Origin: Cavia porcellus
Taxonomy: Eukaryota; Chordata; Mammalia; Rodentia; Caviidae
Length of the DNA stretch: 64,000 nucleotides
Direction: 5' to 3'
Assembly: GCF_034190915.1 (NCBI RefSeq)
Contig: NW_026947485.1
Location: 29,711,519 to 29,775,518, forward strand
The position numbers and the translations under genes are program-made. This document shows positions 21,271 to 34,031 of the stretch, piece after piece. Every line of letters begins with the position of its first letter. The first letter of the stretch is position 1. The notes beneath the pieces were generated by a model. It saw nothing but the letters and a program-made list of their open reading frames with translations, was not told the origin of the DNA and made no database searches.

Positions 21271-23607
21271 AGGAAAATGGAAACAATGGCATTATACAAT
21301 GTACAGTATTGTGTTTTTTATATCAAAATAACATTTATCTCAATACATCAACACCTATACCAGCAGTTTGTGATATTTAGAGAAAATGATAACAAAAATT
21401 AAAGTTTTTACTCTGCTGAAAGTGCCATGAGCCCCAAAGGATAGATCTGACAGAATGTGATTTTAGAATCTTTCCCCCAAAGGCTGCAGTTTAGTGATCA
21501 TCCAGAACCCATCTCATCAACCTGAACAAAACAGATTGCAGATGAGCAGGTTCCTAATGGGTGTGCATCCAAGGAGCTGGGACATTTCATAGCTGGTGTG
21601 GCATTTTATGGGCGTATCAAGTTGGCTTTTTATTTGATACCACAAAATTAAATTAGGAACAAAAGTAATTCGGTTCAATGAAGGAAAAAACCCTCAACTA
21701 AACTCAAAGTGGTGGGGAGGGCAGGCGGGGGCAGAATCTCACAGAGGTCAGGACTGCCAGGAAGGTTCCTGCTTAAAGGCTTATAAATAGAAGGTAATAT
21801 CTAAAATGTCAAGGGTTTCTCGGCTCAATTAAAATTATTTGTAGCACAAATGGTTGAGACGAGGGAGTGCTTTAAGCCAGGGAAATGTAGTAACAAGAAT
21901 AATAAGCACCCAGTTAGTGTTGTTCGGGAGAAGACTTATTTGGATGCTGGAGTCTTTCCATCACATCAGACGCCAGAAAAGGCCAGTGATAGAGGAAGCC
22001 GAGCCGCTGTCCTTTGGATCCCTTTCCTCCTGCTTCCACTTAGAAATAGGAAACAGCCGAGAGCCATTTTGCAACTCCAACAACTTCATTTCCCAGGTTG
22101 TTCTGGAAGGAAGAGCCATAACTCAGCTAACCCATGCTGAGGACAGGCTGGGGAAGGGCCGGGAGGCTGCAGCCCTGAGCCAAGCTCATATAACTTCTTC
22201 CGGAAAGCATTTCAGACTCTGCGGCTGTCATCTACTAGAGGATGAACTTTGCAAATATTATGAACTAATACGTTTGGGCAGCAAAAACACATATCCGATA
22301 AATCCAGCTTTTGTCATAGATAAATAGTTCTTCACATAGCAAGCCCAGGAGTGTTCTGGTGCAACCTTCCAATGTCCAGTGAAGCCACAGACTTTATCAT
22401 TAATTGTCAACATACACTGTTATCACAGACATAATCAGAAAAATGACTTTTGATTGATACTGACAGCAATGATGATTGCTTTTGCAATAAGCTTAATTAA
22501 ATTAACAAACTGCTGTTGTATACAGCTTACTTCCAGTGCAGGCAGGGTAACGTATACATGCCACAAGGAAGGTCATCTAGTTTGGCGTTCATATTTTAAT
22601 CCTGACACAATCCCAAGGCATCATATAGGATCTCTGCAGTTCTCTGCCTTCTCTGAGACCTGCAGCTCTTCATTCCTCACGCACCTATAATTGCTAGCAT
22701 AGTGACAAGTTGGTTTATAGGGCCTGCTTCAAATCCAGCCCCTGGATGGTGGGGACTGTCTCCTCCTGTGGACCTCCACACGCAGCTGCTAACTAAGATC
22801 TCTGGGGATGGCACTGTAAGCTAGGTGCTTCCCCCAGCCTTTCCCCACTGGTAAACTTCTTGATCAGAGGCAAGAAGAACACCCCAGAGAGAAACTTGGC
22901 ACACCAGCTTGAAAATCCACCCCTGCATCAGTTTATAATCCACCCCTGCATCAGCTTATATCGAGTCATTTTTCTTCCCAGAGTCTCGCTGCTAACTTTT
23001 CCTCTGTCCCTTCAACACCTGGGACATAGGAGAGACAGGAGGGGGAAAATAAAAACCTCTGAGGGACTTTTGAACCACCCAGAAAGCCAGCCTCAAACCC
23101 AGCTCTGCGTCCAGTTCACATAATTGGTGAAGGCCTTAAAAACACAAACAGCCCTCATCCACTGCTGGAAGATCAAAGGAACATTTACCCACTCACTTAA
23201 CTCAGAAAAAATAAAACACCCAGCACAAATTGTGGGCTTTTAACTATCTTGTGGGACCAAAACCTAATCAGAGTGCGGAGGACTATAAACATCTAGGAAG
23301 GGAAGCAGACAGTCATTAAAATTTGATTATGAGACTAGCAGCTCTGATAGGGCCTTCTGGGCTCATAGAAGAAAGGCCCAGGACTGACAGGCCACCTTCC
23401 CTGCAGAGGGTTCTGGGTGAGAGCAGAGAGCGAGAGCAAAGCAGCCCAGACATTTCACCTTCACGTAGGCAAGAACTGGGAGCCACAGAGCCACTGCCTG
23501 CCTCCTGCCAGGAGGAAAATTGGCCTCAGAGGTTCATGAATCTTTCCCCTGCCTACTTGCTTACAAAACATTCATTGTCTGCTAATCAGGACAAAATGCA
23601 AACTGAG
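21271..23607. other. Unassigned DNA, largely repeat-free
   Basis: Overlapping plus-strand ORFs at 21850-22140 and 21854-22327 have no motif, and no splice context supports them. A 23-bp unit starting AATCCACCCCTGCATCAG is duplicated in tandem at 22914-22959. Being repeat-free over about 2 kb, this is one of the better places to test for conserved non-coding sequence. Confidence 0.4.
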
Positions 23608-23730
23608 CCAGGTGTAGGGGCACATACAGCTGTAATTCTGGCTGCTCAGGAGGCTGAGGCAGGAAGACAGCAAGCTTGAGCCTTATCCAGGCAACTTAGA
23701 AAGATTCTGTCTCTTCATTTTTCAGTTATC
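23608..23730 (+). mobile_element. B1 SINE
   Basis: GAGCCAGGTGTAGGGGCACA, CTGCTCAGGAGGCTGAGGCA and AAAGATTCTGTCTC are 7SL-derived B1 landmarks. Confidence 0.85.
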
Positions 23731-23925
23731 TGTTTACTTATTTATTTTTATTTTTTCATATGATAAAAGGTTCATTTAGATATTCTCATTCTTTAGTGAC
23801 TGGATGAGCTTGGGTGCTGAGCAATCAAGCCAGGCTTTGGGGCTGAGCTGCAGTGAGCACAGAAGAGCTCTGAGCTGATTTCCAGCACAGCAGAGAATGG
23901 CTGGGCAGTTTGCTCCTTGGCCACA

Positions 23926-24010
23926 GTCATTCATTTATTAAACGACCGTTTATTGAGCATCTTCTTTGTTCCCAGCTCTGTTCTGGGTACCAAGCAAAGC
24001 AAAGACCTTC
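23926..24010 (+). repeat. L2/MIR-class ancient remnant
   Basis: ATTCATTTATTAAACGACCG, TTATTGAGCATCTTCTTTGT and CTGTTCTGGGTACCAAGC follow a widely dispersed L2-type phrase. Confidence 0.55.
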
Positions 24011-24721
24011 ATCTCCATAAAAACTTATATGCTAGAAGGGAGAGACACCCTGGAGTACCCTATGAGTGAGCCCAAGGTAGGGAAGGAGCAGGGAGGGTAG
24101 GAGGTCAGGGAGGGAAGTCACGTTCTGATGGCAGGAGATACTGGAGGATCTGAGGGGGTGCTTCTGGGTAAAAACCCAGGGCTGGAAGCAGGAAGATGTA
24201 TCGGGACATCAGTACAAGGAACGAGGGGCAAGACTGACCTCCCAGAAGGTACCCCGTGACCATCCCACTGTTCCCTCACTCACATAATAGTGCCTTCTGT
24301 TGACTCTCCTCTGATTGTAACCAGGTCAGATGTTCTCAGGCCATTATATTGGGGTGTCTGTGTCCCAACTCTAAAATCTTCTCCCAAGTCTAGACAATTT
24401 AAAGTGTTCACTCTTAGATTAAGGTCTTGCCCCAGCAAAGCAAAAACATACCTCCTGCCCACACCCTGGCTAATCAATCAGTTCTACAAAGTGTCTCGCC
24501 CTTGGCACTATGAACATGTTGGACTAGTTCTCTGTTATAGAAGACTACCCAGTGGGCTTTAAAATGTTTAGCAGCTTCCTTTGCCTCTACCCATAGATGG
24601 CAGGAGCATTTCCACATGTAGGACACCTAACATGTCCCAGGCTTTGTCCTAAGGGGCAAATTGCCCTGTTGAGAAGCAGTGTTCTAACATGATCTGAATT
24701 AACTTTGAAAATACATGTGGT
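24011..24721. other. Unassigned DNA
   Basis: No element recognised. Opposing ORFs at 24280-24562 lack motifs. Confidence 0.4.
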
Positions 24722-24836
24722 AGGGGCCAAGGATTTAGCTCAGCGACATAAGCACTTGCTTGGCAAGCGTGAGGTCATGAGTTCAATGTCTGGTATCAAA
24801 AAAAAAAAAAAAATAGAAACAGAAAGACAGAGAGAG
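24722..24836 (+). mobile_element. ID-like SINE
   Basis: GGGGCCAAGGATTTAGCTCA, GGCAAGCGTGAGGTCATGAG, a 17-A tail, then A/G-rich sequence. Flanks AATACATGTGGT and AATGCATGTGGT form a 12-bp TSD with one mismatch. Confidence 0.88.
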
Positions 24837-24905
24837 AATGCATGTGGTGAGAAATTCTGATACTGGCTACCCACATTCATTCAGCCACTCTTTGTGGAGC
24901 CCTTC

Positions 24906-25261
24906 TGCCATAGTTTGGATGTCAGATGTCCCCCCAAAGCTGCACATGGCACTGTTGGGAGGTGGTAGGACCTTTAGGACGTGAGGCCTAGTGGAAGGAA
25001 ATTAGATCACTGGGGCATGGCCTTGAGTGATATGTAGGGAATAGGGACACTGATCCCTCTGTTTGCCTCCTGGCTTCTCCAGATGACAACTTCATCTTCG
25101 TGTGCTCCCATCATGCTGTCCTGGCTCACCACAGACCCCAGAGCATGTAGCTGACCAACTCTGCCCTGAAATCTCCAAAAGAAGGAAACCAAATAAACCT
25201 TTCCTTCTTATAAGGCAATTATCTCAGCTATTTTGCCAAGGACGGAGAACTGACTAATGCA
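24906..25261 (+). repeat. MaLR solo LTR
   Basis: TGCCATAGTTTGGATGTCAG at the start, CCAAATAAACC (poly(A) signal) near 25190, and CTGACTAATGCA at the end. Flanking CCTTC and CCCTC may be a 5-bp TSD with one mismatch. No internal region or second LTR. Confidence 0.8.
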
Positions 25262-25289
25262 CCCTCTTATATGACAGGGGCAGGATGAG

Positions 25290-26010
25290 GAGACGCTGGG
25301 TTCTATCACGTTTGTCTACTACCACCTGGCCCAGAACATTCATCTTTGGCCTACCTGCTGCCACAGCTTATGCATCCTCCACACGGTTTCTGTGAAAAGA
25401 TCTGATCCTGCTACTCCTCTCTTTAAAAGCCTCTGATAAGCTTACAGGACAGAATCCCAATGACTGTCATGGTATCCCAGACCCTGCACAGTCTGGCTCA
25501 AGCCACCTGCCTACTGGCATCTCTCACAGTGTACACGGCATGGTACAGCGTGTGCATCCCAAATGTGGTCCCGCCTCTTACCCTACACACCTCTTCACTT
25601 TTAAGTAACAAAGTTTACTTATCCTAGGGCCCAGCTCCAATTCTACCTCTTTAGCTAAGTCTTTCTCTACATTCTTCTCAAACCTTTCAAAACAAACAGC
25701 TTCTGGAAGTGCACCCACTAGATCACACTTCCTCAACTGCATTGAATCTCACCTCATCCGTTCATCTAGCCAACAAATGTTTGTTGAGCACCTACTATGT
25801 GCCAAGTATTCTTCTAGAGCCTGAGGGTGGGATTTAAATAAATTTGGCCAAATATATGGCCTTTTCTGAGCATACATTCTAGTTAGGAAGCTAGAAAATA
25901 AGTGACTAAATGTATGCAGATAGTCATGGCACCAGGCACAACAGTAGGATTTGGAAATAGAAATGAACTGAGCTCAATTCCGGCTTTCAAGGAGCTTGGT
26001 CACATGCGAG
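25290..26010 (+). repeat. L2 LINE fragment(s)
   Basis: AGCCTCTGATAAGCTTACAG, CCCTGCACAGTCTGGCTCAA, TCTACCTCTTTAGCTAAGTC and GTTGAGCACCTACTATGTGC are L2 3'UTR-type phrases in collinear order. The stretch may be more than one copy. Confidence 0.65.
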
Positions 26011-26504
26011 GAAGTGAGAGGCTGTGAAGTGAGAGTTGTAGGAAAACAGGTAAAGAGCATTTCAATACTGTGCTCAAGTGTGAGAAGCCCCCAAGGTTAC
26101 ACAGCAGTCAGTGTCTGACAACCTAAAGCCTTGAGGAAGGCTGCACTTTTGAAACTTCTGGATTAAGCTTCAGGAGAACCTGTGAAGATGGTCAGGAATT
26201 TTACAAGGTAGGTACAAGGCATCTCAGGGTGGGCAACCCCGAAAAGGAAGACAAACACAGTTCTAGAAATGCTTAGGTATGATCTTCATCCAACTTACCT
26301 CAGGTCAGAATGTTCCCCTCTGCTTTACTGTCACCTGAAGTGGTGAAGATAGCATTGGGAGCCCTGAGGCCACGTCCTAGCCTGATTTATGTCCTCAGAT
26401 GGGACTTTCTGTTGGAGATAGGAGCTAAAGAAACTGACACTTCCATCCTTAGTAGGATAGACTTCATCTACAAATAAATTGTGGCAAACTTTCATCATGC
26501 CACT
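26011..26504. other. Unassigned DNA
   Basis: No element recognised. Confidence 0.4.
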
Positions 26505-26870
26505 AGCTGTAGACCGAATGCTTGTGTTTCTACAAAATTCTTATGTTGAAACCTAACCCCAATGGGACAGCACTAAGAGATAGGGCTTTGGGGAATGATT
26601 AGGTCATGAAGGTGGAGCCCTCCTGAGTGAGATTAGTGCCCTTATGAGGAGCTGAAGACACTGGAGTACTCCCTGCTTCCACCAAGTGAAACACAGCCAG
26701 AAAGGGCCAGTATAAGCCAGGAAGCCAGTAAACAGACCCTTACTAGACACCAAATCTGCCTTGATCTTGGATGTCCTCTGCCTCCAGTACTGTAAGAAAT
26801 AAACTCTGCTGTAAGTAAGCCACCCAGTTTATAAAATCTTGTTATGGTACCTCCAGTGACCTGATGCCGC
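26505..26870 (+). repeat. MLT1-like MaLR LTR
   Basis: AATTCTTATGTTGAAACCTA, GATTAGGTCATGAAGGTGGA, GAGTGAGATTAGTGCCCTTA, TTGATCTTGGATGTCCTCTG, AAGAAATAAACTCTGCTG and GCCACCCAGTTTATAAAATC are in the consensus order of MLT1-class LTRs. The 131-codon minus ORF over it is fortuitous. Confidence 0.8.
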
Positions 26871-29335
26871 TTTAGGAGATATCTGGGAATCATAAAGGCT
26901 ATTTCCCATGCCTCCCATGAAGTAGAGATACACAAGAATATGTAAAATAAAAAGTAAAAAAAAAAAAAACATTCCAAGAGGTCCACATTGAATATCTTAA
27001 AGACCCTGTGGTCCCCACTTGCGCATCTGCTCTCCATGGCCTTTCTGAGTTCTCATCCACACTCTAGCCTGCTTATGCTACAAGGATGTGTGTTGACTTC
27101 CATTTCCCTGAAATAGTTAATCTTTGCAACCAAGGTTCCAAATGGGAGATTTAAAAAGTGGGGATCAGCTCTATCTGTGTGCAGGTCATTTAAGAGCTCC
27201 GTCTCATCTTTGAAATATAGATTAACCAGGAGAGTATGAGTTCAGCATTTCTGTGTAATGCTGTTTCATTGATTCTGCAGGCCAACTGGATGTGGCTTCA
27301 GATGGATACCTAAAAATTAGTTTTAAAACTTTCACATCTTTTAATATTTTATAACCTGTCAGAAAATCAATTGTGGACTCTGCCCCCTTTTCAACACCTG
27401 GTTCCATGGGAGCCGATGTTTAACCAAAGCGAGGCTCTTTCCTCCTTTTTACAAAAAGCAACGGGCAAGTTCAGAGCAAATGATGACTTCAGGGAAATTC
27501 TTGGATTTGTAAAGATTTAGAGATGAACTGAATAACTTTGACCTGCCAGATCCACAATGTGGGTTTCTCTTTTGCTTCTACGGCAGCCACAAGGTGGCTT
27601 TCCTAAACCCTGGGAAAGATCACGGATCCAGAGCTTATCGCTGTGGGAACTCAGCCATAATTTGAATGTGTCAGATACCTTGATAAATGTCTTCAAGCCC
27701 AGTGAATCACAAACAGCTTTCTCCAAATCCCATCCTTCCTCTTATACATACGGAGCATGATCTTTCAGTTTCAAAAGAACATTTCTTTACTTTTTTGGAG
27801 TAGAGAAGAATTTAAAGGCAGGAAAGGATTAGGAATAGGCCAAAAAGATTTTTATTTTTCTCTGTCTGTTTTGTATTTTGTAAAATTTCTTTTATAAACA
27901 TGTATTGAGTAAGGAAACGTAAAGTTGTTTTCTTTTTAAATAAGAACTTAGATAAAGTTACAAACACAGAACCAAGAATCTATGGCAAAAGTAGTATTAC
28001 TGTCTGCATTGAGTTAACAAGAAAAGTTCCAGCTTTCATAGTATGAATGCACTAATCACTTCATCCCCAGGAATGAGAGTTTGTCCCTAGTAGGTATATG
28101 AAGCATCATATTCCAGGAATGAGAGGGGAGAGAGAAAGGAGAAAAAACAAAACAAAACAAAACAATAAATCCTGGGTCCAGAAGCACAGGGTTAAAACAG
28201 GGAGGTGACAAGTCAGGAAAAGTGGATGGAGTGACATGGCTGCAGAACTGGGCAGGGACATTCGGCTCCTCAGTGCAGGGAAATTCCAGCTAACCTCACA
28301 CCCATGTTTATTGCGGTCAGTAGCAGGAGTAGCACACCACCTCTCACCCCTGGCAATGTCCATGCCACAACTGCACGTTACTCTTTAAATGGAAGTAAAA
28401 CACTGCTATCTTTATTACACTGACATTTAATAACTACTAGAAGTGAGGGAAAGACACCCACAAGTATGGCCTTTGGTATATTAGCCACCACTCCCAGCAC
28501 ATAATAGCAATTACCTGCCTCTCTTCACACTTTCTAACAAACTGTAGCCTGAAAACCCGCAGTCCAGCAGGCCAACCTTTGGCAGGCTCCCAGATCTCCC
28601 AGTGCCTAAAGAGCTGCAGAAGTCCTGGGAAGAAGGTGGTATATTTAGCTGGCGCACAGGGAAAGTAAAGTGGTGGGTGATAGCAGGCACTGCGGCAGGG
28701 GAAGCCTGGCAGGAATCACTGTGAACTTGAGTTTACCTAACAGAGTCTCTAAGAATATGTTCACTTTCTGCTTTCTGGCCACCTGGGTATTTGATTTTAA
28801 GAACTCAAGCCATCCCTTCCTTACTGCATCCACCAAATTTCCCCAAAGTGCATCACTCGGCAAACTAACCCAATTGTTTGTTTGCTTCTACCAAACAAAA
28901 GGAACAACAGTACATTTTTCTTCTTCTTTCCATTTGGCAATGCCATTTTACTTAGCCCAGTGAACAATGTCTGAGTATCTTCCTGGTTGTCACAAAAGAG
29001 CCATGACAGTTCTCAATCTCAAACTTACCTCTCGCTGTGGGGCTTTGGGCAAATAAACTTACCTCTCAGGGTCTTAGTTGTCCAAACTCTAAAATACATA
29101 AAGTAATAATAATGTCACCTTATGGAGTTCCTGCACAGACTCCCCACGGCAATGAACAAAAAACATTCAGAACAGTGCTTAACAGGAGTTCAGCACTCGG
29201 GGGCCATTCTGATTCTTTCACACATCCACATGTATTCTTGACTGCCTGCTACGTGCTCACCTTTGGAGTTCATACTCCAGTGGAATATTAAGATTATAAT
29301 AACAACAATAACAATGACAGCTAATCTTAGTGGGA
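26871..29335. other. Unassigned DNA
   Basis: Contains an A run (26957-26970) and AAAAC simple repeats (28145-28165). No gene, RNA or dated repeat that I can support. ORFs at 27222, 27517, 28106 and 28645 are short and motif-free. Confidence 0.4.
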
Positions 29336-29339
29336 GTCA

Positions 29340-29510
29340 AATAGACACAGTCTCATTTGATCTGCATAATAACCCTAAGAGGTAGGTAAGAATAGGATCT
29401 TGGAGGAGTAGAATAACCAGAGATAATGGCATTAAAAAGCTTGGTCACACAACACAGCTGACAAGTGGCACTGACAGGCTGCAATCAGCCAACACTGCTC
29501 CTGATTCTTA
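29340..29510 (-). repeat. MIR SINE
   Basis: Reversed MIR text: CATTTGATCTGCATAATAAC, CCTAAGAGGTAGGTAAG, TGGTCACACAACACAGCTGA. Confidence 0.7.
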
Positions 29511-29637
29511 GTCTTAACTATGTCTTGCGTGGTTTAGTGCAACATGGGCTATTTTTCAAGTAAACAACCATCCACCTCATCCCTCTGCATTATTCTTAAG
29601 GAACCACCTCCCATTTCTTTTATGCCAGCCACCAAGG

Positions 29638-29666
29638 TGTATGTGTGTGTGTGTGTGTGTGCATGT

Positions 29667-29708
<42 letters not shown>
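29638..29708 (+). repeat. (GT)n microsatellite
   Basis: About 70 bp of GT with a few GCAT/GTAT interruptions. ORFs over it are artefacts. Confidence 0.98.
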
Positions 29709-29711
<3 letters not shown>

Positions 29712-29859
29712 CTGCTTATTGAACATGATAAAATTCAACCACCCAGTGTAAAACATTTTCCCCATTGGTCAGAGTAACAGCTCAGCAGTTGAAAGAACAT
29801 TTAACACTGTACAGCGTTGGGCTTCATGCTGGGAGATAAGCGCACATCTCTAGGCCTAC

Positions 29860-30050
29860 CCTGAGCCAATCACTGGAGAATGGTTTAATTGGTTAATCAT
29901 ATAAATTACAATCACTTAATCATTTTAAGCACCATCAGCCAATTAGCTCAGAGTTATGGGCTCTGAAGTAACAGTTATGCAAATGTTTGTTCCACTGCAG
30001 GCTATTAACAGCCATATTTTCTCTATCAAGATGACAGAGACTGATGGGTG
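29860..30050. promoter_or_regulatory. Candidate non-coding regulatory block
   Basis: Repeat-free stretch with clustered homeodomain-type TTAATTGGTTAAT, TTAATCA and CCAATTAG motifs and an octamer ATGCAAAT at 29977-29984. Such clustering occurs in developmental enhancers but also arises in AT-rich DNA by chance. No proof from sequence alone. Confidence 0.25.
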
Positions 30051-30149
30051 GGGGAAGAAAAGGAAAGTGAACATTTGTTTAGTTTAAACTTCTTTCCTGT
30101 TGGGTTATAATGAAGCATTCATGGGAAGAGGCACTAAGTGTGGTGATTT

Positions 30150-30345
30150 TTTTTTTGCCCAATACTGAGGATAGAATCCAGTTCTTATGCCCCAAGTATT
30201 CAGCCACAGAGCTACATTCTCAGCCCTATTTTTATTTTAATTAGAGAGTGGCTTGCTAAGTTGTTCATTCTGGACTCAAACTTGAAATCCTCCTGCCTCA
30301 GCCTCCTGAGTCCTGGGTTAAGGGATATATGTGCCATCATCCCCA
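30150..30345 (-). mobile_element. B1-ID dimeric SINE
   Basis: A T run, reversed ID half (CCACAGAGCTACATTCTCAG), T-rich linker, then reversed B1 half (CCTCCTGCCTCAGCCTCCTG). Confidence 0.8.
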
Positions 30346-30689
30346 GAGGGAATTTTATTACTTTACTCAATTTGGGGCAGTCAGAGAAAGGCCCTCAGGG
30401 GTGCACAGGAAGAACTTGCTAGGAAACTACTGGGTCAAGCCTGCAGGACCAGGATCTTTGCTACTGAGAAGCAAAACGGAGGTATGATTTTCACTGCTGC
30501 TTTTATTTTAATAGGCAACAGAGTATCCACAAATAATAATGGAAGAAACAACTGAGTTCAGCTGTAGTAATAATAGTAATAATTACTATCTAATAACAAT
30601 GAAGACTATAGAGCTGTGCTGGAAAGCAGGACAATCAGCTGCAGACCAAAAACTGAAGAATTCCTGAATCAATGCAGCATGAGCGTAGA

Positions 30690-30782
30690 TGTGTTTGTTC
30701 TGTGAGCTCCATCTATCCACTGCCTGACATAAAACTTAGCAGACAATAGTGTTCAACAAATGCTCGTGATGAATAAATGACT
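30690..30782 (+). repeat. L2 3' terminus
   Basis: CTGTGAGCTCCATCTATCCA, CTGCCTGACATAAAACTTAG and TTCAACAAATGCTCGTGATG, then GAATAAATGA. Confidence 0.65.
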
Positions 30783-32300
30783 AATGGTCAAATGTGTGCC
30801 TGAGAATCCAGGAAACAAAGCAGTTCTAATCTGTTTAATGCAACCAAGTTCTGCAAACACACATGTGCCCACACACAGACGTCCAGAATGGGCAGGAAGT
30901 GACATGGTTTGTGGTTCTCGGGCACTCTGTGACTATGGCATTGCAGTCTTTCTTCAACAAATGCCTTCATTCTCCAATACTCCTTCTGCATTGCCTGGGT
31001 ATTGAAATGCAGGGTTGTGGTTAGGGATCTCTCCCCGTAGTTTTCTAAACATGAACGTGAACATGGAACATGAATTCCATTCATCCACCTAACAATACAT
31101 ATTGGACTTTTATTATACATCAGCGACCATGCAAGAGACTAAGCTAGAAGCAGTGAACTGCACATCTCTTATCATGTGATGACCAGTGCTGAGAGAGGCA
31201 GAGAGGAGAGGGAAGGCTCACAGTCCAGAGCACTTCCTGGAGGAGGCGAGGTCCCATCCAAGAGAATCACCATACAAAGTGATAAAGGCAAGGAGCTTTG
31301 AGGAGAAAACTGAGTTGGTCTCACCATCTGTTCCAGGGTACAGGATGTCTGAGTAATCCACATCGCTAGGGTGCTGGTGGCGTTTGTTGTTGTTGTTCTT
31401 ACTGTTAAGGCCTTCTGTTTTCCAATTTGGGGATTTTAATTGCCTTAAGGAAGTAACTGGACTGATTTTATCTTGTTTACATTTGGCCCAGAGGTGCCTT
31501 GCCCACAGGCTGGGGCAGGAAAAGAATGGCAGTGGCTTCCCTGTGACCTGAGTCAATGACACCGCCCCCTCCTTCACCTTGCTTCTTCCTCAAACAGGGA
31601 AAATGATATTGACCTAACCTACCACTGCGGTGAGGGAAAACCGATCCAGGAAAAAATATACATATATGGCAGCACACTTCAGAGAGCCAGGAGTGCTAGG
31701 GAAAAAACAAAACCCTAGCAGTGAGCGTATGACACGCTGAAAACAATGGGAGGAAATAGAAAATGGGAACCAAGTCACATAAAGAGGTTTTAAAGATTTT
31801 CTTCCTTCTGCATTTACAACACTCTATTATTGACTTTAGATTTTTCCTTGCACTTAATTTGTCAAAAGCCCATCTACCACTCTCTAAAATCCTTTTACAG
31901 GTCACATACTAGCCGGAGTCCATGTTCCCTAGGACAGGGCCGTTGACCACTCCCATGTTTGATTACTTTCGGTTTTCATACTTACTCAGCTTGGGCTAAA
32001 TTTATTTGCCCTCATAAATTGAAGTCATTTTGTTTGTCTCTGGGAACCCTCCCAGCTTTACCCCGTAATAGGTCCCTAACCTCCTGAGGGGCACACTTAA
32101 TGAGGACATTGTAGCAAGGCAACTCTCTTAAGAGACCTTTGTGACTCTGCCTGTGGCATCTAAGAGATGCAGTCAGCCCTGATACCCAGTTTGGCTCCAG
32201 TCCCTGCCTTGTTTTGCAGTTCAGGATGGAGTGGAAACTTTCCCCGCCAATGCCTAGCGGTAGTCTAAGTCTAGGTCGACTTATACATTATAGAATAGTT
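30783..32300. other. Unassigned DNA
   Basis: Several short ORFs on both strands (30784-31120, 31172-31577) overlap each other and lack motifs. No repeat named. Confidence 0.4.
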
Positions 32301-33340
32301 GGTGTCTTAGTTTGAGTTTCCCCAGAAGTAGGCCCAGAGGTAAGGATTCAAAAGTAAATAATGTGCTTGGGAGAAGCAGGGAACACCAGTCGGACAGAGG
32401 CAAAGGCAGCCAGGGAAGGGTGTGAGTCTGCTGCTGCCACCAGAGCTGTCTGGCACAGGTGCAGGGCGTGGCCTCCTCGTTAGTCCACCAGAGGAGCCAA
32501 TGAGCTGGGGCATTTAGACAACAACTCTTGTCAGTCATTGGTTGAAACCCGGCAAAGAGCTGTTCATAGGTGGTTCGAAAAAGAGCCCTTGGGTTCAGAG
32601 ATTTAGGTGCTGGCAGTGGAAAGTCACCTGTATTCTCGAGAACACCCTAGCTGGTGGGGTCTGAGTGGGTGAAGATGGGACTTGCAGAGCATCTGCTACA
32701 CTTTGCACCGTAATCTATGCAATGTCTGCCCAAAGGTGTAAGATGGAAGGTGCTATGCAGATGTGGCTATGGGCTCTGACCTTTCCTTGAACAGCCATAA
32801 AGGGGTGAGGTCATTTGGACTCATAGTTGACAACATGCCCTGAGCCACACCTTAGTCAGGGCTCAAGCATCTGAAAGGACTCAGGATTGTAGGCTAATAA
32901 TAGCACAATGATAAGTTTATTACAGCATGGTCACAAACGTACACTGATAAAGGGCACCACTTGTTTTTCCTTATGATCACTGAGAAGCAGACCCTGAGTC
33001 CTGCCTGGACCCTGGAGGGGAAGCGTGCCTGAAGCCTGGGACTTCTGTACCTACTTTCCCACCATGGGGAGTAATCACCAACGCAGAGGACAGTGCAGGA
33101 GAAAGACAAGAACCCTAGAACTTCAAGTTACCACTATAGGAGACACCTTGCCTGAGGGTTTCTTGTTCTTTCAATTCAGGGCACTCTTGTTTTCCTTTCA
33201 GTTTATAATGTTTTTATGATCCTTGTGCCCAAACAGATCCTAAATGACACAACATCAGCCCAGCTGATGCTCTACCCCATTACAGAGCAATTGCATATGG
33301 CGCTTTGTGGACAGAGTGAGGCCAGTCGGAAGCCTGGTCC
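32301..33340. other. Unassigned; possible decayed LTR-type repeat
   Basis: 32308-32350 (TTAGTTTGAGTTTCCCCAGA and AGTAGGCCCAGAGGTAAG) resembles an edge of a dispersed old repeat, and 32990-33180 has similar composition. I cannot assign a family or boundaries. Confidence 0.3.
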
Positions 33341-33884
33341 CAGATCTTCTGTTCTGCTGCCCAGCTTCAGCAGCCATGAATGAATGGATGCCTTAAACCC
33401 ATTTAAGGCTTTCTCACAGTTCTAGAATCCGAAAATCCAAGAGTAGATCTCACTAGGGGTTCTGGCCAGGTTCTCTTTGTGGCTTTGCAGAGGGCCACCT
33501 TCCCCCAGGTCCCCGCATGGTGTCCCCCTGTGCCCACTCAGTAAACCCAATGGGTATGATTTTTTAGTATTATATAGTGAAATGTTGAAGTATATTTTTT
33601 GAATAGCCAATGTATGATATTTCAAATTATGCCTGGATGAATTATTTCATCATAGTGAAAAGCGATACCAATTATTTTTAATGTAGCTGTTCTCTGAGAA
33701 TGGTTTTAGAATCTATACTGCAACAATGTTTAAGAAAGTGCTACTCTCAAGTGTTGATTGTAGTATTGAGGGAGAATATCTATAATTAATTAATCTTAAA
33801 AGTCAATAATATTTCTGTAAGAATAGATTTTCTTTACATTAATTTACACATTAGTTTTTTTTTTTTTTTATTCCAGAAACTCTG

Positions 33885-34031
33885 CTAATGAGCTGGGGAC
33901 TTCTGCAATCCCAGCACTGGGGAGGCTGAGGCAGGAAGATTGCCATGAGTTCAAGGGCAGGATAGCTATACAGTGAGTTCAAGGCAGATCTAAACTGTAT
34001 AGTGAAACCTTGTCTCCAAAAACAAAAAAAA
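33885..34031 (+). mobile_element. B1 SINE with internal duplication
   Basis: AATCCCAGCACTGGGGAGGC, GAGGCAGGAAGATTGCCATG, GAGTTCAAGG present twice, AGTGAAACCTTGTCTC, then an A-rich tail. The repeated segment matches the duplication typical of later B1 forms. Confidence 0.88.

Noticed and set aside
24290..24562. Opposing ORFs of 65 and 90 codons
   Set aside because: They overlap antisense, carry no motif and have no promoter or splice context.
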